A DNA stretch of 64,000 nucleotides from Hydractinia symbiolongicarpus (GCF_029227915.1 NC_079886.1:19444501-19508500); one strand, 5' to 3'; positions 47,571-60,360 are shown, counted from the first letter of the stretch. Made by a program: numbers and translations. The notes: generated by a model from the sequence alone, not told the origin.

Positions 47571-50500
47571 CTAGGTAAAAAAACACTTTAGTGTGCATTC
47601 ATATCAACGCTGACAAGCAATAATTTGAACTGCACTCTAGCCGACACATAGTACACTTGTTACATTCATACATGTTTGCAGTGAGCAGGCTTTGGATTTT
47701 CATGTGTCTTTACTATGTGCAGGTTAGATTGTGTTCCATTATACTAACCTGTGTAATGGTAACGGGGTTTATATCTTTGAGGTTCATATCGTGCGCCATA
47801 ATATTCGCTTGTTGTCGAAAGCTTGATTGTCGGATAAACTAGAACGTCAACAACATTATTTCTCACTTTGGGAATATTCAAATAATGCATTATGGGTACT
47901 ATGATTAATAATCAGGCTAAAGGTGTAACCTTACCTTTGGTTGGAGATTCACCGTAAGTTGTCTCGCTTATTTCTGATTTAATCGAGTCAAATGGTTTCC
48001 CAGAGTCAAATATTTTGACAGGATTAAATGTTTTTGTCGTCTCCAAGCTTTTGATAGTTTCAAAGCTGTTCGATTGATAACCGTGATTTAAGCGTCCGGA
48101 GTTATAACTCGACCGGATCAACTCCGGTGGATGAGCAGGATACATTGGTGAAGATCTGCTGTTATTGTTGTTTCCACCAATCATATCATCGCATTTTGTA
48201 TACGCTGAACGTTGTGGCGGGTAAATTGGTGAACCAAGGGACTCGATGTATTCAACGTTACATGGAGAAGGTATTTGATAGTTATCGTCTGATCGAGGCG
48301 ATAACAGCGACAAGTTGACATTACAAGATGGGGATAAACACGATTGTGATGGATCATTGGATTGCAAAAGGGTTTCGTTTACATCATTATCGATCGGTTC
48401 GTCTTTTACCATACAGCAATTGGGTGTGTATTCACTTTCAGTAGCAATATCATCCTCAATTTTAATCTGAACTGGACCGTATTCTAAAATGAAAAAGCAT
48501 GAATTTAATAAAATATATGACACAATATTGACAATAAAGGCTGTCCAGCAAAACTGGATTTAATCCACTAATATAGTACTTAGGAAGAGATAATATTCAG
48601 GTGACAGTGATGTTATAAAGACAAAGGTCATATGTCTAACCTGTTTGGACCACTTGTTTTCTTGGCTTTTCTACTCCTGTCGGTGTTTTCAAAACTTCGG
48701 GGACAAACTGGTCTTCTTTTACCGTTTGCGCTGAAAGGAAAAAATGTTTAATTTCCATCTATTTTACATTTGAAATTTGTGTTATCAGGAAAATGTTAAA
48801 ACAATCACAGGATTATTATTGCAATGTTTTTTAACTCAAACATTTTAAATCTTTTTTATACTTAATTTTGTTTAAACTGCAAATATGCCAATTTATTAGC
48901 CAAACCCGTGACCGCTTAACTTTGAGAAATCAAAGTGTATATAAAAAAGAATACATTGCCTATCCGGCATCTTTCAATTCCACAAATGTTGAGGTAGCAG
49001 ATGGCCACAAATCGGGGTTAAAGGGATTTTCGAATGCTGGGCTCGTGTAAGGTTTAGTTGTGCGCGAGTTGTTTTTTGTTTTTTAGTTTGAGAAAAATAC
49101 CACATGTGAAATAAGAGACAGATAAGCGATAACAAAGAAAGAATAGGGGAAGGAGTGCGCGATGTTAATTACTTAAAATTAAAGAGCGAAGGAGTGGCTT
49201 TCCAGCAAGTGGCATAACTCTAAGAAGGATGGCCGTTAACGAGAAAATAAACAAAGTAAATTTTGGATTTTTGTTAAAAAAAAGTCTTGGAAATTTTCAA
49301 GCTCGAAATGATTACTTTAGAAATTTTTTCATTTCACATTATAATTAAAATGTAGGAAAAATATGAGTTAACTCACGAAAACTTATACATGCGATGAAAT
49401 AGATTCGCAGAAATTAGTTCTGCTTGATTTTATGGTTAATATAATCATTTTTGTCTAAATGGTTTGTTTGAAGATGTTGTAAAGCCGTCCAAATATTTTT
49501 ACTTTTTGTTTTTGGTATTATTTTTGTTTACGATTTATTTTTTCCTTTCTTCTTTTTTATCTTTGTTTTTATCTACGTTTTCCTTTCTGATAATTTTTCT
49601 TTTGTTCGTGTATGTTTTCAATTTCGTTGATCTCTCCGCCATGTTTGTTTTGGCGGTAAAGTGAAACATTGTTTAGCGCATCGACGTTAATATGTTAAAA
49701 TGAAAGAAACCAAACATAGACAGAAGTGAAAAATAAGAAAACACAATTCTTCACTTCTTTAGTTTTAATTGTATTTGTTTATTTTTAAACTTTTTTTGTT
49801 TAATTTTATATAATTCTTCACTCTTTTTCTAAATATATGTATTTTAATATCCTTGCAGCATTTTGCTTAAGTTCATTCTAGAGGGAAAGTTTTAACCCTC
49901 TCATAAGAAACTGAGAGCTAAGTAGCTCTACAAAAGAGCGAGTAAAACCGACAGTTATAGCCTAAAATTTAAACTGGCTTGATGACCTGGTATTTAAGTT
50001 GCTTTTTCACAACAATTTTTAGAGATTTATTCTTAGTAAATTATTAATAACATTGAAAATAATAACAGCACGGAATTATATTATTCATTGCTAAGGGGCG
50101 CCATTTTGAGAGGTTCATCTACAAACTAATGCAAGGACATTATGAGGAAAATGGACGAAAGAAAGCTGCATAAATTATTCAATTCGTGTAATGACGTCAC
50201 TGACTGTGACTTTCTCTATGTGCCTCGAAAACAAATATAAATTTTTAATTATATATAATGTTCATTCATTCTACTTAAAATTAAAGAATCATAAATTTTT
50301 GCCTTTTTTGTCTTGCGAAATTAATGTTCGTGTTTAAATCATAAATTTATTCATTATATCTTTTTAACCTTTACAGTTTAAAGCATTCTTAAATTGTTTA
50401 TTGCTTAGAGTTAAATTTTTAACTATTTTTTGCACCTAATTTTAAGTATCTACTTTGCTATTTTGTGTTCTGTTTTTTTTAACTAAAACAGTTTATAAGT

Positions 50501-51922
50501 TATTTACCACCCCAACTTTAAAAAAGCTTTTGGATCCAGGTAAAAAAATAGAATTAATTAATGTATGCCGATTTTGTCAAGAGCATACTTTTTTGAAGTA
50601 AAAAAAAATTGTGGCGGAGAATTAGAAATCATTGAAACTGGACCACCCAGCAAATTCTTTGTGAAATAAAAAGCGCATGCTAGTTTTTTATTTTTACTTT
50701 AACGTCATTAGGAAGGAAGAAGAGTAAGTTTATGAGAGCAAGAGTTATGAGAGCAAGAGAGGCGTCAAGGGTCGCCTTTAAGCGGCCCTATATTCCCCCT
50801 TACCATACGGTAAAATTTAGCTTATGTTGAATCTTTAGTTTTGTTTACAGATGAGAAAATTCACAGTTACTTAAAATTTGAATTATGGGTGCCATCTTTA
50901 AAATGTATCTTAGCAAAGCAAGCTTGTATATATTGTACTCACCAGCTCTCATCCAGTGTTCTTGCATTTGCGACAAATCTTGAAATAAGTCTAAATATCA
51001 GAAAAATGCAAAGCAAAGGATAACAAAAAATCTCTTCAGGCTCTTAGTCCCCACCTTTCTTCCAAGGACATCTTTTCTATTTCTGTTATGGGAATGGTGC
51101 CGAGGTTGTTTTTTTATTAGCTCGATCGATAAAAAGAAATTACGAAAAAACATCCAAAAAATATATATAGGCTAAGAAAATACCGATATAGTTTTTGCAC
51201 CATAACAATGGATCCCCTCCCCCAATTTCCCGCCCTCAAACCATATATTACATACAGCAAATTTTAAGACAATAAAAAATTAATCAAAGCGTAGGTTTGT
51301 TGTTGGCGATAGTGATGTAACTTTTGGCTTTGTTACATCCTTACCTTGTGTGTCAAAAGAAATTTTGTCGTCGTTCTGATAAAGGGAGAATTTCTCTTGT
51401 TCATCTCTCTGATTGGATAGTAACTCCTCCTCGTGAGATAGTAGAGGTAGCGATTCCTATATTAAAAATATTGAAGATAAAATATATGCTTTTTCACGTA
51501 TGTGTTTTTGTACACTGTAGAAGTCTTATATTAATAATCATGTTTTGTTCAAAATGGTAGCCAAATTGATACTTGATAATTGATGCGCGTAATTGCGATA
51601 CCCGGGATATGGGCGACGGGCGGAAGCCTGATGACCTCCACATGAACGAGGGGCGTATCCATGGGTTTTTTGCACTGGCTTACGATCAGCCTCCTTTATA
51701 AATATTCATATTTTATTCTGCTACACGGTTCGATTTCATGTTAAAAACGCACGAAATATTTTTAGCCGAAATAGCAAATGCGATATGTTTTTAATAAATC
51801 CTATGGATGTTGCACTAACCACTAATGTATATATAATAAGCTGTTTGTTTCAAGTAGAAAAAAAATCTTACCTCTGGGTATATATACGGTACTTCTTGGT
51901 CCAAATCCTCTCCGCGGTACAT
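47035..51922 (-). CDS. Etv1/4/5: PEA3-subfamily ETS transcription factor (ETV1/4/5), seven coding exons
   Basis: Nuclear activator that binds GGAA sites and acts downstream of FGF/Ras/ERK signalling in animals. The joined CDS is 1476 nt, 491 aa, close to vertebrate ETV1 (477 aa). Exon 1 gives DQEVPY, and exons 2-4 give the acidic N-terminal module with [12 protein letters not shown] and DQFVPE, the PEA3 signature. Exon 5 (residues ~101-283) has six Ser-Pro sites, fitting ERK control, and sumoylation-type motifs (IKIED, VKDEP, IKSE). Exon 7 holds the ETS domain (~336-420: [44 protein letters not shown]) and the PEA3-type extension [18 protein letters not shown]. Every exon joint keeps phase, and all introns are GT-AG. 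Noncoding 5' exons may lie further right. Confidence 0.96.
47749..47838 (-). CDS. Etv1/4/5: ETV exon 6 (possible cassette)
   Basis: 90 nt; acceptor GTTCTAG with a weak pyrimidine tract, strong donor ACAG|GTTAGT, phase 1 both sides. Tyr/Arg-rich ([19 protein letters not shown]). Skipping it keeps the frame. Confidence 0.8.
47935..48483 (-). CDS. Etv1/4/5: ETV exon 5 (regulatory region)
   Basis: 549 nt; acceptor CATTTTAG, donor AAAG|GTAAGG, phase 1 both sides. Rich in Ser, Pro and Asn, with the Ser-Pro and sumoylation-type motifs described for the gene. Confidence 0.94.
48641..48730 (-). CDS. Etv1/4/5: ETV exon 4
   Basis: 90 nt; acceptor CCTTTCAG, donor ACAG|GTTAGA, phase 1 both sides. Encodes [10 protein letters not shown], matching DEQFVPD of vertebrate members. 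Confidence 0.92.
48731..50942 (-). other. ETV intron 3 (2.2 kb)
   Basis: AT-rich. It contains one TGACGTCA at 50192-50199 and T-rich low-complexity stretches near 49500-49620. No nested gene seen. Confidence 0.75.
50943..50990 (-). CDS. Etv1/4/5: ETV exon 3
   Basis: 48 nt; acceptor GATATTTAG, donor CTG|GTGAGT, phase 1 both sides. Encodes [15 protein letters not shown], the most conserved part of the PEA3 acidic domain. Confidence 0.93.
51345..51456 (-). CDS. Etv1/4/5: ETV exon 2
   Basis: 112 nt; acceptor ATATAG, donor AAG|GTAAGG. Phase 0 in, phase 1 out. Acidic, Glu/Asp-rich and Leu-rich (EEELL, QNDD), in keeping with the start of the acidic activation module. Confidence 0.85.
51872..51922 (-). 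CDS. Etv1/4/5: ETV exon 1 (first coding)
   Basis: ATG at 51922; 17 codons including DLDQEVPY, which matches the PEA3 N-terminus. Ends GAG|GTAAGA, phase 0. Confidence 0.88.
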
Positions 51923-52040
51923 TTTTTAGTTATTTTTTTTCTTTCTTCCTATATCTTATATTTTCTCTAATTTTAAATAAAGTAAATGTATGAATAACAA
52001 GTCACAACCAAAAAACCAATATTTGAACTTAAAAAACTTT

Positions 52041-52085
52041 AATTCTTCTTTTTCTTCTTCTTCTTTTTCTTCTTTTTTTCTCTTG
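52041..52085 (+). repeat. CT-rich tract just upstream of ETV
   Basis: Imperfect TTC/TTTTC repeats about 120-160 bp upstream of the ETV start codon. A polypurine strand near a promoter could be regulatory or simply low-complexity. Confidence 0.8.
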
Positions 52086-52780
52086 CTACTTCACAGTACA
52101 CTATACGGTATATATTCCTACCACAACTGTTATAAGAACATGAACTGGACGCAACCAAACATAGTTAAGTTAAATTTTAAAGTTGGTTAAGAATTTAATA
52201 AATAAAAATCTATTTGTGTTTTAAAAAACAGTGCTTTGAATTTATATTAACCATTAAAAAAAATGAAATCTTTCATAAACAATTTTTTTTATTCGTTATT
52301 CATCATGCTACTCTAACAGAAACAGCTGATTTTCAGTGGTGCTCAACTTTTCACTTGTAGATGTCGTAATTTCTTCTAATTGCCCATATGTGAAATAGAA
52401 AATTTTTTTCCTTCATCGTCTCTTTTATTTTCTTTAAATTTCACTTTAAACCAATCAAAACATCAATCAATATAAAATTATTTCCACCAATCAAATTCAA
52501 GAATCAATAATAGGTGTCTATTTTAATGTTCTTTTTCATGTTTAATATTGAAAAATCCTTTTGTTCGTATTCTCTTTATTCCTATTATTTTTTATTTTTA
52601 CATTTTTTTACCACCTTTTTTTAGTTCTTTGTTATCTATCTTTAAATTACAACATGAAAGAAAAAATTCTTATTTATTTTTTTTTCTTTAAAGAAAAAGA
52701 ATTTTTTTAAAAAACTTTTTTGAGAATATTTCTACATTTCTCTTTGTTACGTCATCAGTTGCATGAAAATGGCTAGATAA

Positions 52781-52788
52781 TGACGTCA
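52781..52788. promoter_or_regulatory. TGACGTCA (CRE/ATF-type) site
   Basis: Perfect palindromic CRE about 0.86 kb upstream of the ETV start. A half-related tacgtcatc is 30 bp away. Confidence 0.5.
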
Positions 52789-53129
52789 TAGCATGCAAAG
52801 TTTTTACCTAAATTTGGTTATATCAAAGAGGTTCATTTTAAAATTAGAAACTATATACCTTAAAAATGTATCGACAATATTCAAATAAATAAAAAAGCAT
52901 ATTGAAGAATATTAAAGAATATCTAAGGTATATATGTTCATTACCTTTTCCACACCTATAGAAAGATTTTAGACGACTGGTTCTCTGGCATGTTATTTAA
53001 TTTAACAGGGGAGAATGTAAATTCTACAACAAATTTTGGGAAAATTTTAGTATTTGGTGGAACGTATAAATTCGTTTTTTTTGTGTGAAATGGTTACGCA
53101 AGCTATGTAACATTATTTTTTTTATACCT

Positions 53130-53137
53130 TGACGTCA
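53130..53137. promoter_or_regulatory. TGACGTCA (CRE/ATF-type) site
   Basis: Second perfect CRE, 1.2 kb upstream of the ETV start and just before the TTC tract. Confidence 0.5.
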
Positions 53138-53314
53138 TATTGTTGTAAAAGTTGACACAATCAAAACAAGTGGGTGGCGAGGGAAGTGTTTGTTCGTTGA
53201 TAGCTTATACATTGGTATTGCATAAGAAAAACACAACTTATAAATAAAACAAAAGAAATGAAATAGAAAAATCACAACTGTCTTGTTTGACATAAAAGTT
53301 TATTTTTAACTTTT

Positions 53315-53860
53315 TTCTTCTTCTTCTTCTTCTTCTTCTTCTTCTTCTTCTTCTTCTTCTTCTTCTTCTTCTTCTTCTTCTTCTTCTTCTTCTTCTTCTT
53401 CTTCTTCTTCTTCTTCTTCTTCTTCTTCTTCTTCTTCTTCTTCTTCTTCTTCTTCTTCTTCTTCTTCTTCTTCTTCTTCTTCTTCTTCTTCTTCTTCTTC
53501 TTCTTTTTCTTCTTCTTCTTCTTCTTCTTCTTCTTCTTCTTCTTCTTCTTCTTCTTCTTCTTCTTCTTCTTCTTCTTCTTCTTCTTCTTCTTCTTCTTCT
53601 TCTTCTTCTTCTTCTTCTTCTTCTTCTTCTTCTTCTTCTTCTTCTTCTTCTTCTTCTTCTTCTTCTTCTTCTTCTTCTTCTTCTTCTTCTTCTTCTTCTT
53701 CTTCTTCTTCTTCTTCTTCTTCTTCTTCTTCTTCTTCTTCTTCTTCTTCTTCTTCTTCTTCTTCTTCTTCTTCTTCTTCTTCTTCTTCTTCTTCTTCTTC
53801 TTCTTCTTCTTCTTCTTCTTCTTCTTCTTCTTCTTCTTCTTCTTCTTCTTCTTCTTCTTC
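53315..53860 (+). repeat. (TTC)n tract, about 182 units
   Basis: 546 bp of TTC with a single substitution (TTT near 53504-53506). The minus strand is (GAA)n. The long poly-Glu frame it makes is an artefact of the repeat. Confidence 0.98.
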
Positions 53861-54420
53861 TAGAATAAGGCTAGTGGAGCATTGGGACGTTGATATATAT
53901 GGATATACATGGAACACCATATAACATGTATGGAAAATGGCGCTAAAACGCGAATAGGAGAAATTGTAGGCAGTTAGAATACTTCTTTTCAGTTTTTCAA
54001 ATGAACTTTAAGACAAGATAAACCGCAGTACAGAAAAAAGCGGGGCGGTTTATATTAGCATTGAAATAACTGGAAATACTTTTAACTATTAACATTGATG
54101 AGTGAATATAGATGTGTGAAAGGAAAGACTTGAAAAAAACAGGTTTACAACCTGCAGAAATAAAAATTATCCAGCTATTTTATTACGCCCAGGGATTGCA
54201 GAAGGCAGACATTCCGATCAAATTATTAAACTTCCTGGCAGAGATACGAATAGATTTTTGTCACTTTTTTATTACCACGGAAATTTAGACCACCTTTAAA
54301 TTATGCTCAACTTCAGAAAATAACCAGAAGTTGAAGAAAATAGAAAATAATTAAAAAAAACAAAGATAGCATGATCAATTTTCTCTATCCCTATATTCAG
54401 TGGAAAGGCTTGGAATAACG

Positions 54421-54454
54421 CATGACGTCATAAATTAAACGCATGACGTCATAG
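54421..54454 (+). promoter_or_regulatory. Twin TGACGTCA sites in a 21-bp direct repeat
   Basis: gcatgacgtcata occurs twice, 21 bp apart (CRE cores 54423-54430 and 54444-54451): two full CRE sites about two helical turns apart. Confidence 0.55.
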
Positions 54455-57100
54455 ATTAAAATAAAACATTTTGTATAAGAACAAGTTTTGATAGAAAAAC
54501 ACGTTAAAAACAGTTAAGATTAAAATTTGATTGAAGTTTAAGATTTAGCCCTCGCTAAAATATTTCATTACCATGTTTTTTCCTGCGAAAAAAAAACAAA
54601 GTTCTAATATTTTTCTTATTAAACCTGAATATAAAGACATTATTTAGAGATTTTTCATGGTCACATTAAAAGCATATTCAAGCATCACAATTGATATCGC
54701 AATAAAAATTTGCACAATATATATTTGAGAACTTTGATTATTTTAAGTACCCCCAGCCCCACCCAATAGCCATACGTCAATATCTAGCCACATCACTAAA
54801 GACTTAACTTCAGCTTTATATCTTTTGTTCTTTAACACTGAAGTTGTTTTAATATTTCGTACATTAATATCTTATATTTTTTTTAACTATTTTAAAAATA
54901 CTATTAAACATCAATTCTCTGAATCTAACAACATTTATTTCATCATTATTTATCTTTTTTCACTGTTTTTATTGTCTTAGGGTGTTACAGCTACAATCCT
55001 CGACATAATATTATAGGAAAAGGCCGATTTTTGGCTATTTCTCGAACTGTCCAAATGGAATCGCCTTGTCAAAACTCTGCAGCCGGTAGGCTGCAAAAAC
55101 TTCGCTTTGGGAGATGTGTATAGGCCAAATAAATAGCGTCGAAAATGCCCTACTGGCAGTTTCTGTCATGTCTGCATTTCGGAACAATCCACACAACGGC
55201 CCGCTAAGGTGCTATAATCGGGGAAACGGGGTGTGCTGACTTCAGCAAAATTTAGTAAGGGTTAAGAATTTGAAACTAACCAAAGTCCGTTTACGATCAT
55301 TGACAAGAGAAATTAGACAAGCCTTTGTCTTTTGTAGAAACAGTGTTTACAACTGCTTGTGGGACAAACTATGAAATTCGGCCCTCTTGTCTAATAAATT
55401 AAGTCCGGGATCGTAGTCTAATTTAACACTGGGCAGTGCGTTCGTATTTTTTCGCAATATTAACGAAGAACTTGCACCTGTGCTTCAAGAGAATAACAAC
55501 AACACATTTCAACTATCAAAATGCACCTGCCTTTTTCTAGTAAAAAAACATGAAACGTATGTATCACATTATCAGCAGAAAACCCAGTGTACACCCTATA
55601 CCACCCAGGGTGTGTTCATTTAGCTGTATGGTACTTAAACTGCAAAAAAAATACGTTTTTATTGGAGCTCGACAAACGAACCTATACATAACGTAGAATT
55701 ATTCTGACTACTATTCTCTCTTTAAGAGCACGAAAAATATAAATAGTGAATTTCAGCTGTTCTTTACAGAAAACAATGAGGTTGAACTTCTAAGACATGC
55801 TGTAATACATTTACATGCAAGATTCCTCCATTTGCTTATGTGGGTTTAAGAATAAATTAGGAACACTCTAGTCTAGAACTGGTAGAAAATTAAAAATCAT
55901 TTAGCTCTAAAGTTTCCTATTTACGGATATTCTAAATGTGTGATAACTTTTTTTTGCGTAATATTTTCCTACTTTTATTTCCACCTGCATGCACCACGTG
56001 GAATAAACAGATATATAGATGTATATATATTTTATTCTTTTTTTTAATATTATTTTTAAAAGGTGTTTGGTTTGCGCGTGTAATGAGTAAAAATGAGAAA
56101 TAACAATATCTATTTATAATGGTAAAAGGCGTGAAATTAAAACACTAATTACCACCTTTATATTTGTATATTTTCGTTATTTATTATATAAACTTTCCCT
56201 TATTTCGAGCTTTCCAATCTCTAATGTTGTGAAAGAAATCTACCAAACTGTAAAAGAAATATTAGGCTTGTGATGTGAATATAGTTGATACTTATCACTT
56301 CTACAACCTACACACCTCCCGAAACTAATACATGCTTTTTTTTGTTTATAAGAAACCTTGTCAAACGTGTAGTTTTTGAAAGTTTTAACTTTTATTACAG
56401 TTTTACTCCCAAAGGTTTTTCAACGAAGTTAGGAAAAAATAGATTATCCCTGTCTTATTAAAAATGTTTTTGAAATGCAATATAAAGTTAGCTTGCGCCC
56501 TAGTTAAATAAAAAAGATAACTTGCCGTACCTTATAAGCAAGACTTTCACCACATAGATTGTATAGAAAAATACTAATTTTACTTCTTCCTAGTCAAGCT
56601 TACTTTCAGCAAAAAAAACTATAAAACTATGAATCTTTCTATTTTTTTTCAAAATCTTTCTTGTGTTCCAAGATATAGGTTTGGCTAACAATGTGGATTT
56701 ATGACATCTAAGTTAGATGCTTAGAAACCGCCCATTCAAGCCACGTGAATAATTAAAACGTTACTTCACCAATGCTTAAAATTGGTACCACAAGCAGAAG
56801 AAAACGGGATTAGACAAGTTCAAATATTGGTATTGCTTAAATCAGCCTTAAACTTATGAGGAAGGAAAATATAATCCTGAGTAACGTCGGGATACTGCAA
56901 AATTTGTTGCAAGGAACGTAATTGCTTGGTTAAAGCAAAATACGCGACATTATCGCGCAGTGCACTCTGTGACGATAGTTATGTACAAAAAAGTGCGATA
57001 ATTCTGTGAAGAAACAGAATGTTAGGTGCCAAAAATCGAAAACATTTCATAACTGTCATGATAAGCTTTCGTTTATTGTTCAACGTGAAAAATAATGCCA
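54455..57100. other. Intergenic region
   Basis: No gene supported. 55010-55270 is richer in GC than its surroundings and has a short hairpin (gcagccggtaggctgc), but I recognise nothing in it. At about 56395-56440 there is faint similarity to 61043-61090. Confidence 0.45.
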
Positions 57101-57131
57101 TCGAAAAGCAGAAATTTAATTATTGGAACTA

Positions 57132-57472
57132 TTTTGGCTAAAACTTATTAGACCGAAAAAATCAAATTTTATGTCATTATCAACTTTCAAATGCCTCTTT
57201 GTTGTTGTTTCTTTGTTATGATAGTTTTATAGTAAATTCATGCAGTCAGGACTTTCTTAAAATATATTATGGATATGTTGAAAGAAGACGTCATGTGTAA
57301 AGACCTTCAATCCTGTTAACACGGGATTTTTAGATACTTATGGGAGGAGTGGGTGTGGTGGGTAAGGTGCCGTGTCATACTTCCAGAACTACTAACGCTT
57401 AAGTGATAAAATTAGCATTTTAACACGCCACATTATAATTTGATCTTTTCGGTCTACTACGTTTTAGCCAGA
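57132..57472. repeat. Inverted repeat arms of a dispersed element
   Basis: 57132-57175 and 57428-57472 are imperfect reverse complements (shared core gaccgaaaa-atcaaatt and tggctaaaac). Both match 61345-61395 of the tandem duplication, one in each orientation. Confidence 0.7.
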
Positions 57473-57880
57473 ATTGATCCAAGCAATTCTGTTCGTTAAT
57501 ATGTGCGGTTATAAATGTTTGTGATTTCTGACATCTAAAATTCTGTTTCTCCATGAGGAATCGCACTTTTTCGTAGATGACTATCGACATAGCGTGTACT
57601 GTGCAGTAAAGTTGTATATTGTAGTTTAACCAAAAAATTCCGTTCCTTACTATGTGCGGAGGCCGCAACAACAAGGGTGTTACGCAAAGTAGGCGTATCA
57701 AACCCAAGGGCAGCCTGCCACCCTCCAAATATTTGTAGCAATGTATTTGCAGTATCCCGGCGTTACTCAGGATTTTATTTTCCTTACTCATAAGTTTAAG
57801 GCTGATTATGATAGTCATAAAAGATTGAGGCAGTTTTAACCAGTCTTAGATTAATTGTGGTGTATGCGATTTTTGCTCTG
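57430..57880 (+). repeat. Diverged copy of the 1.3-kb repeat (3' part)
   Basis: Matches 61350-61640, sharing for example tatgtgcggaggccgcaac and cccaagggcagcctgccacc. About 160 bp between 57505 and 57650 is inserted or unaligned. Confidence 0.8.
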
Positions 57881-58229
57881 AACGCAGATGAAGCAGCGGC
57901 TAAGAACCGTTATTTTCTAATTCATTGCATTCAATCGAAAATAACTTCATTTATTAACTCTGCATAACCTTCGTACATGCGATACAAGTGTAGTAATCAG
58001 ACTATTTAGTTATGCAGTCGGAATATAAAATTTACAAAAGAATTGCAAGGAAGATATAATTTTTTTACTCAAAAAGTCTGACACTAAGAGCGGGTGGGTG
58101 GGTGTGCAAAACTAACTAACGATGTGTGACATTTTCCCGCTTATTCCTTGGTCACGTGACAAAGAAAAGTGTACATTGACTGTATCTCAACATACCCGGT
58201 TATAAGCCTATAAAAAATTAATTGATACA

Positions 58230-58640
58230 CATGAAGAATATAATATTACACAATACAAGTACGATAATAAATAGCAAAGATAACGTTGAAGTGGGATCTT
58301 CGCACGACGAACGTCACTCTCCGTGAAACCGCCCCTTTACCAAGGTATACAATAGTTAAATAGATCGGTTCTTATGATTTTTTTGGTGGCAAAACTTTGA
58401 AGTCTGCGATGGACTCTTCGTTTTGCAAGTGCGTCCGCTATAGTTAGCTACATATGCACTTACGCCGTGCAAAGTCCCGAAAAGCAACTTTTTACTCTCG
58501 AAATCTTTTAGATCAGGAAACACCGCAAACTAACTATTTTTCAGCATCTTAGGATATAAAAAACGTTTTAAGTATAGACTTTAAAACAGCCTCCTTGGAA
58601 AGCCAATTTTTTTATGAACTGTTTCATCTGGTCATGTTTG
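58230..58640 (+). repeat. Diverged copy of 63005-63505
   Basis: Shares cacatgaagaata, gcaaagataacgttgaag, tcttcgcacgacgaacgtca and aaatagatcggttcttatga with the region right of the tandem duplication. It shows the duplicated segment once ran on through 63.5 kb. Confidence 0.85.
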
Positions 58641-60360
58641 CCCACCATATGTGCAGGATGGTCGTATGTCGTGAAAATGTGTGAGTGATGTTTCATAAGT
58701 CTTTAATAGAGTTAAACGCTACGTGTTTGTGCTTCATTCTTAATCTGTTTTTTCATTTCATTAAAACTTTTTTTCTACGATTTTTTTTCTTGATGTTTAA
58801 AGTCAGTAAAGTTAAATTAGCGTGTTAATTATAACTCGTTTGAGCTTTAGAAAATCCTTCTTCATTTTTGATTTGTGTTGGAAGCCTCAAACAAAGGTTT
58901 AGGGTATAATTTTGACAATTTTACACTTTATTAAATTGGCGAGGATTTCAAATATTTTTCATACTTTTTTACAAACATTTCCAAAAAAGCTGCGACACAT
59001 CAAAGAAAATAAACAAAATAAGTTCAGGAAGCGTCTTATAATGATCGTTGGCAGTATGACACTATACTGCTGACAAAGGACCTGTTTAAATAACGCATTA
59101 AAAACCAAGACCCAGCATGAAATAGCGAGTCAGAAACAATTCGTTGGTGCAAAAAAAGATTAAATGAAAAAGTAATTCCAGAGAGTCCTAAAGCTCCCCG
59201 TGTAGCAGATCTGGTACAAAATATTTGGCAGGAATAAAACAAATGGAGTGAAAAAAAAATAAGTAAGTAATAATAAGTAATAATAAATAAGTAATAATAA
59301 TACTTAATTATTCCATGAACATGTTAAGGACATAAAATGCGAAAGATTTCTTTAAATATATTCCAAATATTAAACTGGAAAGATGAAATATATTTACATA
59401 TTTACAACCGCACACGTTAATAAACTCTTAAAATAACACCTTATTTATATCAAATACACGACGTCATGCATTAATTAGCATATTTATTAAAATATCTAAG
59501 TCCAAACATTTGAAATGACTTCTAGATAACTTTTTAAGCTTTTTATATAAAACCAAGTATTTTTTCTTTGCGGGAGGTAAGCTTTAAGATTCACCTCGGG
59601 TTGTTTAGTATTGGTTTCTCATAAACCATCTATGCACATAGCAAAAACATTTTAAGGTGCAACTTTGCCTTTACTCATTTTAGAGAGGAAACACTGTTGA
59701 TTGTTATAGACCCTTCTTACCGACACATTTATCACATCTCGGACTATACTTTGATTCTTTGGGTCTGCTCGTCACAAGCTAGATTAATGCAAACTTGTTC
59801 CCAGGACATTTTGCCTTTCTGATTATTTAATAGCGGCGAAAAAGACGCTAATTGTTGACCTTTCCGTAATAATGACTAAGGGGCCACAAGACTTCCGGGA
59901 CGAGGTTGATGCAGATGAGTAATATTTTGACGGACTTTTTTACGCTGACATTTTTGAACCAATATGTTTCTTAGGAAGTGTTGCGTAACAAAATGGAAAG
60001 TTTGTTGCGGGAGTGTTCAGGGAAGTCATATGAGATTTAAGAGTTGCTGAACAATCCACCTTTTTTGGTCCAGTTTGTGGCTTATAGCTTTAGTAACGAG
60101 ATTGCTTGAAGAAGAAAATTGTATATCGTTATAGCCTTTTTTTGATCTCAAATGGATATTTTCCCTATAACAAACATTTTAACACAACTGTGTTATGCTA
60201 TCATGATCGAAATAATGTTGTATAGTTGAAATGTGCGCTAGATTTAGATCAAATACTTTATCTAGTCCATAGAAATTAGGAATTTGCTTTGAAAAAAGGG
60301 TGCCAAATATTAAGTCTAAGTTTTATACGGTGTAAATAGAGTTAAGCCAAGTGCAATGAG
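58641..60360. other. Intergenic region with a TAA-rich tract
   Basis: No gene seen. 59259-59303 is a short (TAA/TAAG)n stretch, followed by AT-rich sequence. Confidence 0.5.

Noticed and set aside
53306-53920. 204-aa poly-Glu frame on the minus strand
   Set aside because: Translation of the (GAA)n microsatellite; no gene context.
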